DNA of 61,135 bases from Hymenobacter sp. (GTDB taxonomy: Bacteria > Bacteroidota > Bacteroidia > Cytophagales > Hymenobacteraceae): the NCBI GenBank assembly GCA_028288445.1, contig JAQBNT010000230.1, positions 1 through 61,135 on the forward strand. The letters are read 5' to 3'. Shown in pieces: positions 25,034 to 32,596 of this stretch. Made by a program: the position numbers and the translations under genes. The notes beneath the pieces are model-generated. The model ran no database searches. It was not told the origin of the DNA and saw only the letters and a program-made list of their open reading frames with translations. Position 1 is the stretch's first letter. Every line of letters begins with the position of its first letter.

Positions 25034-25852
25034 TCAGGCGGCACGCCGGGCAGCCGGGCCGGCCACCAGCGTTTGGAAAGCGCGCTGCCCGGCGCGCACC
25101 CGCTCATACAGCGGCCCCGACAAGGCCAGCTCGCCGTACCACACAAACTCAAACTGCCGGGTGATTTCGCGGAAATCGTCCCGTATTGAACCAGCGGGCG
25201 GCAATTCGGCCAGATAGGCGTGGTTGGTTTTGTCGGGCTGCCAGTTGATGAGGCCGCGGTCGGATAAGCTTTTCAGTAATTGCAGGTAGCCCAGCCGCAC
25301 GGCCAGCCGCCAGTTGCCGGCGGCTTCAGCCTCAGCCAGCCGGGAGGCAAAGTCCACTTCGTGAATGTTCTCGGCAGCGGTGTCGTAGGCCAGCGGCGCA
25401 CGGCGGGGCGAGCGGCCCAGCATGGCCGTAAAGTCGATTTGCAGCAGCTTGAGCACCACAAACACACCCGCGCCCAGAAACAGCGCGTAGAAAACCCAGC
25501 GCCAGAAGTGGCTGTAGCTGCGGCTGTTCAGCCACTCCATAAGCGTCTGCCACACCCGCGCCCAAAACAGGCTCCAGGCACTTTGCTCGGCGCGGGTAGC
25601 GGGCTCCACGTACTGAAACTCGCGCTGCCCGCGTAGCTCCTGCAAGCGGGCGGCATTGGGGCGGCGCTGCTGCGGGGCCGGGCCGGCATCGGGCGGCAGA
25701 GGCCGGGTGGTGGCAGGCCGTCTGGGTGCATCGGGCTGGGCGGCCAGGGCAGGGGCGGCCAGTACCAGCAGCAGCAGTAAGGCCCGAAACCAAGAGGAAA
25801 AAGCAGCCAAGTATGAAGGAGGGAGAAGAAAATAAGAACGCGGTTTCAGCAA
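25034..25852 (-). CDS. DUF4129 membrane protein
   Basis: A 272-residue protein with an N-terminal signal-type helix (FRALLLLLVLAAPALAAQP), a Pro/Arg-rich linker, EFQYVEPATRAEQSAWSLFWARVWQTLMEWLNS, a second helix (WVFYALFLGAGVFVVLKLLQ) and a C-terminal DUF4129 domain with RLAEAEAAGNWRLAVRLGYL and the C-terminal TRQFEFVWYGELAL. DUF4129 domains are usual partners of MoxR/DUF58/DUF4350 genes. The start is a TTG at 25852, with no ATG before the signal helix. It is 32 bases from the upstream membrane-protein gene. Confidence 0.85.
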   Translation of the reverse strand: MLKPRSYFLLPPSYLAAFSSWFRALLLLLVLAAPALAAQPDAPRRPATTRPLPPDAGPAPQQRRPNAARLQELRGQREFQYVEPATRAEQSAWSLFWARVWQTLMEWLNSRSYSHFWRWVFYALFLGAGVFVVLKLLQIDFTAMLGRSPRRAPLAYDTAAENIHEVDFASRLAEAEAAGNWRLAVRLGYLQLLKSLSDRGLINWQPDKTNHAYLAELPPAGSIRDDFREITRQFEFVWYGELALSGPLYERVRAGQRAFQTLVAGPAARRAA

Positions 25853-25884
25853 ATCAGTAGGCGCTACGGCTGTTGGAGCAAAAG

Positions 25885-26850
25885 CTAGTATTCGCCTTCG
25901 TCGTCGGGCCGGTAGGCGGTGTTGGCAATAGGGGTGGGCACTCGCCCAAGCTGGTCGACCATGTGGCGCAGGCCTACGCCATCGCGGCGCTCTACAAGGT
26001 TAAAGTATTGGAAGGCAAGGCCCAGCAGCAGCGGGGGGTAAATTAATAGATTTAACAAGCCGCTCAGCGCCGACGTAATAACCGCAAACAACCCCATCGA
26101 AGAGCCCGCTTCGTTGGCATGAAACAAGCCAAAATTATCGACTAGATAATACACCAGCCAGGATACCACGCTGCCGATGATACCCAGGGCAATGCCCGGC
26201 ACCATGGTCATCACCACTATCAGCCCAAACGTGGACCACCACTTGCCCCGCACCAGTTGCAGGCAGCGGCGGCAGGTGTCGCTAAAGCCCGTGCCTTCCA
26301 CCACCTTCGTGATGTAAAACAGGCTGAAGGCCACCGCCAGATAAAGGCCGGGGATAGCCAGAAACACAAACCCGATGAGTACCAGTACCACTAGCCCGAA
26401 ATACGACAGGTACGAGCCGAGAAATTCCTGCTTTACCTCTTCCCACACCTGGCCCACGGCGATGGGTTCGGGTGAGGGCAAGGGGCGCAGGCAGCATTTC
26501 ACGTATCCATACACAGTGAGCACCAGCAACATAATGAAAATGCCACTCACGGCAATATTCACCCAGTAAAACGGCGACTGGTACAGTTCATTGAACATGG
26601 CCAGCTGCCGCAGCTTGCTGATGCCAGTGCCGGATACGTGGAGGGATTTGGAGAGGAATTCCTTTTGCATCAGCGCCATGAGGATGCCCTGCAAAATGGC
26701 GGCCGGCAGCACAATGTAGAGCAACGCCTTGCCCAGCCCCTGCCAATGAGCACCGATGAATTCAAATGCAGCCGAAAATTTCTGGCCGAAGTCGCGCTGC
26801 CGACGGAAATCAGATTCCTGGGAGAAGCGCGCAGTAGTACGTGGGAGCAT
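25885..26850 (-). CDS. Multi-pass membrane protein of the MoxR cluster
   Basis: A 321-residue integral membrane protein with about six helices, including LGKALLYIVLPAAILQGILM, FIMLLVLTVYGYVKCCLRPL, LVVLVLIGFVFLAIPGLYLAV and a late VITSALSGLLNLLIYPPLLLG. The segment LVRGKWWSTFGLIVVMTMVPGIALGII recalls the glycerophosphodiesterase-membrane-domain/DUF975-like fold, but I do not assign a function. The ATG at 26850 gives MLPRTTARFSQESDFRRQRDFG, a hydrophilic N terminus; upstream in-frame codons overlap the SpoIIM end. It lies between SpoIIM and DUF4129 and is thus part of the same operon. Confidence 0.75.
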   Translation of the reverse strand: MLPRTTARFSQESDFRRQRDFGQKFSAAFEFIGAHWQGLGKALLYIVLPAAILQGILMALMQKEFLSKSLHVSGTGISKLRQLAMFNELYQSPFYWVNIAVSGIFIMLLVLTVYGYVKCCLRPLPSPEPIAVGQVWEEVKQEFLGSYLSYFGLVVLVLIGFVFLAIPGLYLAVAFSLFYITKVVEGTGFSDTCRRCLQLVRGKWWSTFGLIVVMTMVPGIALGIIGSVVSWLVYYLVDNFGLFHANEAGSSMGLFAVITSALSGLLNLLIYPPLLLGLAFQYFNLVERRDGVGLRHMVDQLGRVPTPIANTAYRPDDEGEY

Positions 26851-26876
26851 AAAAACGGAGAAGGGAAGAGGGGAAA

Positions 26877-27845
26877 TCAGATTTGGGGAGCTGTGAGCGC
26901 GGCTTTTTGCTGCTGCCGCAGCCACCACGGGTACCACCCGAAATACCACAGAATGAACACCGCCGAGCCGCCAATGATGGCCACGCTGGCCACCACCGGC
27001 ATCTCGGTGTGGCGCGTCACGAAGCTTTCCAGAAAGCCGGCCAGCACGAAAATGGGCACCAGCCCCAGCGCCAGCTTGCCGCCCTCGCGGGCCGCGTGGC
27101 GGAACGACTCGGCCCGGCTATGGGTGCCCGGAAACAGGATGCCCTTAGCCATGACGAAGCCTGCGCCGCCGGCCAGCACTATGGCCGAAATCTCCAGCGT
27201 GCCGTGAATCCAGATGGTAAGCACTGAGGCGGCCAGGACGTGCTGCTTGTAGAAAAAATACTGGAACGAGCCCAGCATCAAGCCGTTGTAGAACAGCGCC
27301 ACGCCCGTGCCCAGCCCCGCCGTGATGCCCATGGCAAAGGCCGTGAGCGCCACCTTGATGTTGTTGAAGGTGATGAAGAGGAACATCGACGTTTCCTCGT
27401 CGCTCTTATAAATGGCCATCGGGTCGCCCCGGTGGATGTTTTCCAGCGTCTGGTTCACGTAGCTGTCGCCCAGAATGCTGCGCACGAACGTGTCGTCATA
27501 CGCCGCCGAAAGGGCCCCCAGGGCCGTGCACAACACAAAAAACAGCAGCGTCCAGGCCAGCACGTCCTGGTGGCGGCTGACAACCAGCGGCAGCTCGCGC
27601 ACCCAGAAATGCCCGAACCGGCCCCGGCCCTCCGCTTTGTTCTTGTAAATAGCCTGGTGCAGCTTGCCGGTGAGGCCGTTGAGGTAGGCCGTGGTGGGCG
27701 ATTCCGGGTAGAAGGTTTGGGCGTAGGCCAGGTCGTCGGTCAGGGCTACGAAGCGGGCGGCCAGCTCGTCGGGATTGGCAGCGGGCGTGGTTTCGTAGTG
27801 CTGCCAGCGGGCCTGGTTTTGCCGCAGGAAAAGGGCTTCGCGCAT
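26877..27845 (-). CDS. SpoIIM (stage II sporulation M) family membrane protein
   Basis: A 322-residue protein. The first ~110 residues are soluble (MREALFLRQNQARWQHYE, LTDDLAYAQTFYPESP), then come about six helices with the family's motifs: MFLFITFNNIKVALTAFAMGI, GTGVALFYNGLMLGSFQYFF, WIHGTLEISAIVLAGGAGFV. In non-sporulating Bacteroidota this family accompanies RDD and MoxR genes and its function is unknown. It is the first gene of the minus-strand operon and is divergent from the RDD gene; a TACCTTTA box at 27865-27872 is its likely promoter. Confidence 0.9.
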   Translation of the reverse strand: MREALFLRQNQARWQHYETTPAANPDELAARFVALTDDLAYAQTFYPESPTTAYLNGLTGKLHQAIYKNKAEGRGRFGHFWVRELPLVVSRHQDVLAWTLLFFVLCTALGALSAAYDDTFVRSILGDSYVNQTLENIHRGDPMAIYKSDEETSMFLFITFNNIKVALTAFAMGITAGLGTGVALFYNGLMLGSFQYFFYKQHVLAASVLTIWIHGTLEISAIVLAGGAGFVMAKGILFPGTHSRAESFRHAAREGGKLALGLVPIFVLAGFLESFVTRHTEMPVVASVAIIGGSAVFILWYFGWYPWWLRQQQKAALTAPQI

Positions 27846-27864
27846 GGGGCGTGGAATAGGACCT

Positions 27865-27872
27865 TAAAGGTA
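27865..27872 (-). promoter_or_regulatory. Putative -7 box of the SpoIIM-MoxR operon
   Basis: Read on the minus strand this is TACCTTTA, seven of eight matches to TAnnTTTG, ending 19 bases before the SpoIIM ATG, which would leave a leader of roughly a dozen bases. Confidence 0.4.
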
Positions 27873-28014
27873 GCAAAAGCGGCGATAGTAGCAGGATATC
27901 AGAAAAAAAGGTATCGAACTTCGCATGCCCTCCGGCAGGTTATATGCCCCGCTCCGCCGTACTTTTCGCGGCCGAATCCTGGCCCCACATTACTTCGCTG
28001 CCGCCGGCCTGCCC

Positions 28015-28740
28015 ATGAGTACCATCCGAATTCAGACTACCCAAAACGTTTCCCTGGAATATGAAATCGCCAGCGCCGGCGACCGCATCCTGGCCTCGCT
28101 CATCGACTATGGCCTGTATTTCGTGTGGTTCATTGCCTGGACTTTGCTCAATGGCGAGTATCACCTCAGCCCCGGCGGACGGGCCGGGCAGGTGATACCC
28201 ATGCTGCCCACCACGTTCTACATGCTGGCCTGCGAAGTGTTTTTCAACGGTCAGACGCTGGGCAAAAAAGCCCTCAGCCTGCGCGTGGTGCGGCTGGACG
28301 GCACCCGCGCCGGCCTCGGCGACTACCTGCTGCGCTGGCTGCTGCGGCCCATCGAAATCGTGGCCACGTCGGGCGTGGTGGCTCTGGTTACCATCCTGCT
28401 CAACGGCCGGGGGCAGCGCCTGGGCGACCTCGCGGCCGGCACCACCGTCATCAGCCTCAAAAAGCGGCCCGGCTATGCCACGCCCCTGGCCGGGGAGGTG
28501 GCGGCCATTGCGGGCTACCAGCCGGTGTTTGCCCAGGCCGCTGCCCTCTCCGACCACGACGTGGCGCTCATTCGTAAGCTGCTGTACCACGGCAGCAAGC
28601 AGGAGAATTACCTGCTGCTGAATGAGGTGGCAAATAAGGTGAAAGCCATCACCGGCATTCAGACCGGCTTGCAGGACGGGCCGTTTTTGAAGACTATTCT
28701 ACGCGACCATGCCCACCTGGCGGTGCATGGTTCCGTTTAA
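28015..28740 (+). CDS. RDD family membrane protein
   Basis: A 241-residue protein with the RDD signature: an Arg in the first segment and acidic residues after it (ISAGDRILASLIDYG-like: ASAGDRILASLIDYGLYFVWF), a second helix (FYMLACEVFFNGQTLGKKALSLRVV) and RWLLRPIEIVATSGVVALVTILL. The LGDYLLRWLLRP and GRGQRLGDLAAGTTVI stretches are characteristic of RDD proteins found with MoxR clusters. Function unknown, proposed transport or envelope role. ATG at 28015 gives MSTIRIQTTQNVSLEYE; in-frame codons upstream lack similarity. It is transcribed divergently from the SpoIIM gene and ends at a bidirectional terminator. Confidence 0.9.
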   Translation: MSTIRIQTTQNVSLEYEIASAGDRILASLIDYGLYFVWFIAWTLLNGEYHLSPGGRAGQVIPMLPTTFYMLACEVFFNGQTLGKKALSLRVVRLDGTRAGLGDYLLRWLLRPIEIVATSGVVALVTILLNGRGQRLGDLAAGTTVISLKKRPGYATPLAGEVAAIAGYQPVFAQAAALSDHDVALIRKLLYHGSKQENYLLLNEVANKVKAITGIQTGLQDGPFLKTILRDHAHLAVHGSV

Positions 28741-28757
28741 TCCTCGGAAATAGACCC

Positions 28758-28797
28758 ACAAAAAAAGGCCCGCTGAAACTCAGCGGGCCTTTTTGTG
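28758..28797. terminator. Bidirectional terminator between RDD and M36 genes
   Basis: GGCCCGCTG (28767-28775) pairs perfectly with CAGCGGGCC (28781-28789) around a 5-base loop; an A-run precedes and a T-run follows. It sits between two convergent stops and can serve both strands. Confidence 0.9.
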
Positions 28798-28813
28798 AAC
28801 AGTAATCCGGCGG

Positions 28814-31800
28814 TTATTCCCGCTCTACGCGCAGCATGGTGCTGCTGCCGTCGGGCAGTTGCAGGCGCACCAGGTAGAGGCCGGCGCGCAGGGCAGCAGC
28901 TTCGTTCCAGGTGAGGGTGCTGGTGCCGGCGGCCACGCGCTCCACGGTGCGGTGCAGCAGCAGGCGGCCGGCCACGTCGTAGAGGTTGAGGTCCATCTGC
29001 GGCTGGGCCGAAGGCAGGTTCAGGCGGAGCTGCAGGCCCTGCGAGCCGAAGGGGTTGGGCTGAGCCGTGAATTCGCTGGCCTGGGCCAGACCTGCTTTCT
29101 GGGCCGTTACGGAATTGCTGGTCAGGTAAGTCGTTACCGTTTGGGTGCCTTGCAGTACGTTGGCACCGTTGCGCAGCTCCACAATCTGGTTGCCGCCGCA
29201 GCCATTGATAACCTGGATGTCATCGATGAACCAGCCTTCAAACGTGCCTGGGCTGCCGTTGTCGGTGCGGGTGCGGAAGCGCACGAGCATCGGCGTGCCG
29301 GCAAAAGAGCGCAGGTCGAGCGCCGAGCGGATAAAGCCGGCGGTGCCCGTCACGCTCCGGCCCGAGAAGCACTTCTGGCCGGGAGCAGTGGTAGTGGCAT
29401 CGAAGGTGCTGTTGTAACCGTTTTGCAGCCAGAGGGTGGCCGGGTTCTGCCAGGTGGTGCCGTTGTTGGTGGAGATTTCCACGGTACCGCCGTCGTAGCT
29501 GCCCTCAAAGTCGAAGTAGTGATAGAACGAGAGCACCGACAGGCCCGTGGGCGTGAACGGGGCCGAGGTCAGCACAAAATCGGTGGGGACGGCTGGAGCC
29601 GTGGCCCACCACGAGGTAGCGCCGCTGTTGGCGTGGGCCGTGCTGGTAGCCCAGGTGGAAGTGCCGGTGATGGGCTGGGCCGCAAAGCCGCCCGCCGTGC
29701 TGGCGTCGCGGTTGTCGTTGACGGGCGTAACCGGAGCGCAGGCCCCGGCGGCCGTGGCCTGGCCCAGGAAGCGCAGCGTGCGCGTCTGGCCCGGAGCCGT
29801 GAACGTGAGGTTGCTGAACGTCACCTTGTTGCCCACGAGCGTGCCGCCGGTGGTGCTGCTCACGAATTGCATGCCCGTGGGCAGCTCGGTGGTGAGGGTG
29901 TAAGGCGCGGTGGGCACGCTGCAATTGCAGGTCAGCTTGTACTCGTTGCTGAACGTGTTGCCGGAAACCAGCGGCGTTACCTTTTGCAGCGTCACGGGCG
30001 GCGGCATGTCGAAAGCGGCCGTTTGGTCGGTGGCACTGCCCGAAGAGCCTTCCACGGCGCTGAAGCCCATGCCCCGGCGGGCAAACGCGTTCCAGATGGT
30101 GCAGTGGTACTGGCCCTGGTAGAGCAGCGAGTCGGCGGCCAGGATGGCGTCGCGGGCATCGAGGAAGCCGGGCTGGCAGGGCTGGAGCTTCATGCCTTGC
30201 AGCACAAGCTGCATGGCAATGTTGTTGCCGCCGTTGGCGGCCCCGTTATACAGGTTGGGCTCGATGCGGCCGCGCTGCTGAATGATGTTCCAGGTCATGT
30301 CCCAGAGCACTGCGCACCAGATTTCGCCAATGGCGTGGACCTCGGGGTTGGTGGCCACGTTGGCGTAGGTCAGCGGGTTCACCGTGAGGCTGGTGGAGTA
30401 AGGGTAGCGGCGGATGCCGCTGGCGGTGGCCGTCTGGCCGCTGGCGTAGGTGCCCACGGGACGGGCATTGGGGCCGTCGGCGAGGGCGGCCGTGGTCCAG
30501 TCGGTGGTCAGCATCAGGGCCAGGTAGTCGCTCCAGCCTTCGCCGCCTTGCTCGGCATTGTTGAGGCAGCTGCTGTTGGCGGGGCCGCCCGTGAGGCGGG
30601 TGCTCACGCCGTGGCCGTACTCGTGCACCATGATGCCGTTGTCGAAGTCACCATCCAGCATTGGGCCGGGAGCGGCTGCGCGGGGCAGGGTCACTTGGAT
30701 GTTGTTGGCAATCTGAGCAACCAGGGTGGCGCCGTCGGCCTGCGAAATCATCACCGAAGGAATGGTGACCGTGTTGTCGCTGCCACCCATTACCGTGGGC
30801 GCACCGGCCGCGTTGTTTATCACAATGGCGGCAGTGGCACCTGCCAGCTGGGCGTTTTTCACCTTGACCGAGAAATTGCAGGTACCCCGGTAAATCAGTG
30901 CGATTTTGCCGGTGAGCGCCGTGGCGGTGGTTGCCGTGCAGCCCTGGTTACCCGCGTCGTTGTACAGCGCCAGCTGGCCCGAAATGGGCCCCAGCGTGGC
31001 GAGGCTGTTGTTGGTGCTGAAGCCGCCCTCGACGGCCGTGTAGCTGCCGGCCACGGTGCTCGGGGCCGTCACGGTCAGTGAATAAGACGGCGCAGCGGCG
31101 GTCCAGAGGTACATCTGCATGCGTCCGCTGCTGCCATCGGCCGGCGTGCTGAAGTTGGCATTGTTGGTGCCGAGGCCATCCTGAGCTTCGGCCCGCACAT
31201 AGTCGTTGCCAATGCCGCCCCGGCCTAGGTTATCGGCCTGGAAGTTGCCGGCAGCCTCCGTGAAGCCGTACTGGTAGGTAATGTCGTGGATGATGTTGTT
31301 CCAGTAGAACAGGTTCACCACGGCCGCGTTGCGGTTGGTGGCACCGCCGGGCGCGAGGGTGAAATCGGGCGTGTAGTTGAAGCTGAGGGCCGGAGCCGCC
31401 GTCTGCGAGTTGGCGTAGTTGCCTGGCGCATTGGTGTTGGCAGCGTCGTCGTAGGCAGCCACGTTGTTGCCCCGCGTAAAGGCGTAGTTGGTGGTACCGT
31501 CGAAGTTCCAGCCGTGGGTGGTGGCGTTGTTGGTGGCCCCGGCTTTCAGCCACGGGTCGGTATCGGTTTGAAGGCCAGTGGCAGTAGGCCGCTCCCGGGG
31601 ATAAGGAATCACCAGGTACGATGACGAGGTGGTGGTGGGCGGCGGCGGCAGAAACTGCGCGGCCTTGGCAGCCTGGGCCACTGTGCCCTGGGCAGCGGTG
31701 GCAGCGGGCCGGGCGTGGTGCACGGCGGCTTCGCTCACGGTCCAGTTGTCCTGGCTCACAATGGCACCCGTGGCGGCATCTACCCGCACGTTCCACCAGT

Positions 31801-32377
31801 CGGGCGAGCCGAGCAGGTCGATGTTTACATTCCAGGTCAGGTGGGCCTTGCCGGCCTCATCAAACGCCCAAGTCAGGCTGGCTACGATGTCGCGCCGAGC
31901 CACGCCGCCTGCGGCGAAGGTCTGGCGGGCTTCGGGGCCATTCTCTTCCGTGAGGCGAAGCGGGGTAGCAGCAAAAGGCCGCTCCAGGTGCTGCAAGGTG
32001 CGGCTCACGGCCACTGCAGCCGTAATGGCCGGCGTGGCGGGCACGCCGGCAAACTGCTTAACCGGCACAAACGCCCCGGTGTGCGAGGCCAGCCGCGTGC
32101 CCAGGAAGGCCAGCGACTGAATCTTGTTGAACACCGGAATGCCCTGATAGAGCTGCTGCACGTACATATGCTCCAGGCCATTGGCATCGGCGTAGGCGCT
32201 GCTCATGCGCAGGTCAGCGGGCGCGAAGCCGGGGCCGGCCCACTGGTTGCGCACGGCCAGCGCTTTTTCCATGGCCTGTTGGGGCGGGATGGACTGTGCG
32301 TGCAACGCAGACAACGGTAGCAGACCAAGCAGGGCCAGGCTTAGCTTTTGAATCGTAAAAGGTTTGCTCACGGGCAA
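28814..32377 (-). CDS. M36 (fungalysin-like) metalloprotease with T9SS sorting domain
   Basis: A 1187-residue secreted protease. Order: signal peptide (KLSLALLGLLPLSALHAQS), an FTP-type propeptide (LEHMYVQQLYQGIPVFNKIQ), the M36 catalytic region interrupted by a PA domain (KIALIYRGTCNFSVKVKNAQ), zinc motif HEYGH (~584-588) with the downstream third-ligand segment EQGGEGWSDYLAL, a beta-rich adhesion/MAM-like region (LSFYHYFDFEGSYDGGTVEI, FEGWFIDDIQVINGCGG), and a type A sorting domain at the end (PNPFGSQGLQLRL, DVAGRLLL, AGLYLVRLQLPDGS). It should be exported by the type IX system and held on or released from the cell surface, degrading protein. Start TTG at 32377; GTG two codons later is an alternative. 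Confidence 0.93.
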   Translation of the reverse strand: MPVSKPFTIQKLSLALLGLLPLSALHAQSIPPQQAMEKALAVRNQWAGPGFAPADLRMSSAYADANGLEHMYVQQLYQGIPVFNKIQSLAFLGTRLASHTGAFVPVKQFAGVPATPAITAAVAVSRTLQHLERPFAATPLRLTEENGPEARQTFAAGGVARRDIVASLTWAFDEAGKAHLTWNVNIDLLGSPDWWNVRVDAATGAIVSQDNWTVSEAAVHHARPAATAAQGTVAQAAKAAQFLPPPPTTTSSSYLVIPYPRERPTATGLQTDTDPWLKAGATNNATTHGWNFDGTTNYAFTRGNNVAAYDDAANTNAPGNYANSQTAAPALSFNYTPDFTLAPGGATNRNAAVVNLFYWNNIIHDITYQYGFTEAAGNFQADNLGRGGIGNDYVRAEAQDGLGTNNANFSTPADGSSGRMQMYLWTAAAPSYSLTVTAPSTVAGSYTAVEGGFSTNNSLATLGPISGQLALYNDAGNQGCTATTATALTGKIALIYRGTCNFSVKVKNAQLAGATAAIVINNAAGAPTVMGGSDNTVTIPSVMISQADGATLVAQIANNIQVTLPRAAAPGPMLDGDFDNGIMVHEYGHGVSTRLTGGPANSSCLNNAEQGGEGWSDYLALMLTTDWTTAALADGPNARPVGTYASGQTATASGIRRYPYSTSLTVNPLTYANVATNPEVHAIGEIWCAVLWDMTWNIIQQRGRIEPNLYNGAANGGNNIAMQLVLQGMKLQPCQPGFLDARDAILAADSLLYQGQYHCTIWNAFARRGMGFSAVEGSSGSATDQTAAFDMPPPVTLQKVTPLVSGNTFSNEYKLTCNCSVPTAPYTLTTELPTGMQFVSSTTGGTLVGNKVTFSNLTFTAPGQTRTLRFLGQATAAGACAPVTPVNDNRDASTAGGFAAQPITGTSTWATSTAHANSGATSWWATAPAVPTDFVLTSAPFTPTGLSVLSFYHYFDFEGSYDGGTVEISTNNGTTWQNPATLWLQNGYNSTFDATTTAPGQKCFSGRSVTGTAGFIRSALDLRSFAGTPMLVRFRTRTDNGSPGTFEGWFIDDIQVINGCGGNQIVELRNGANVLQGTQTVTTYLTSNSVTAQKAGLAQASEFTAQPNPFGSQGLQLRLNLPSAQPQMDLNLYDVAGRLLLHRTVERVAAGTSTLTWNEAAALRAGLYLVRLQLPDGSSTMLRVERE

Positions 32378-32516
32378 AAAATATGGGGTGATGAAACGAT
32401 TTGAAACTAGGAAAACTAAAAGTACAACATCCGAAGCGGTTGCATAGGTGTAGACCTCAGATGGGGGGCGTAAAATTCCTTAAGCGAATGATTTTAAATG
32501 AAATTTGTCGATTTAT

Positions 32517-32562
32517 ATAAAAAAAGACCCTACCGAATCGATTCGGTAGGGTCTTTTTTTGC
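32517..32562. terminator. Perfect 30-bp palindrome terminator
   Basis: AGACCCTACCGAATC (32525-32539) is followed directly by its exact complement (32540-32554), flanked by A-runs and T-runs. It lies 35 bases after the DUF4394 stop on the minus strand and terminates that gene; the symmetric flanks would also allow use from the plus strand. Confidence 0.88.
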
Positions 32563-32596
32563 ATTTATGTCAAAAAAGTGGTCGGCCGGGCAGCGG

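Noticed and set aside
27925..28014. Extended N terminus of the RDD protein
   Set aside because: The upstream codons are Arg/Pro-rich and lie in the divergent promoter region; ATG 28015 gives a normal protein.
28859..31081. 740-codon plus-strand frame opposite the M36 protease
   Set aside because: Antisense shadow of a clear protease with HEYGH and a sorting domain.
32517..32562. 30-bp perfect palindrome as a possible transposon end
   Set aside because: It has A/T runs on both sides and sits right after a stop codon, which fits a terminator.
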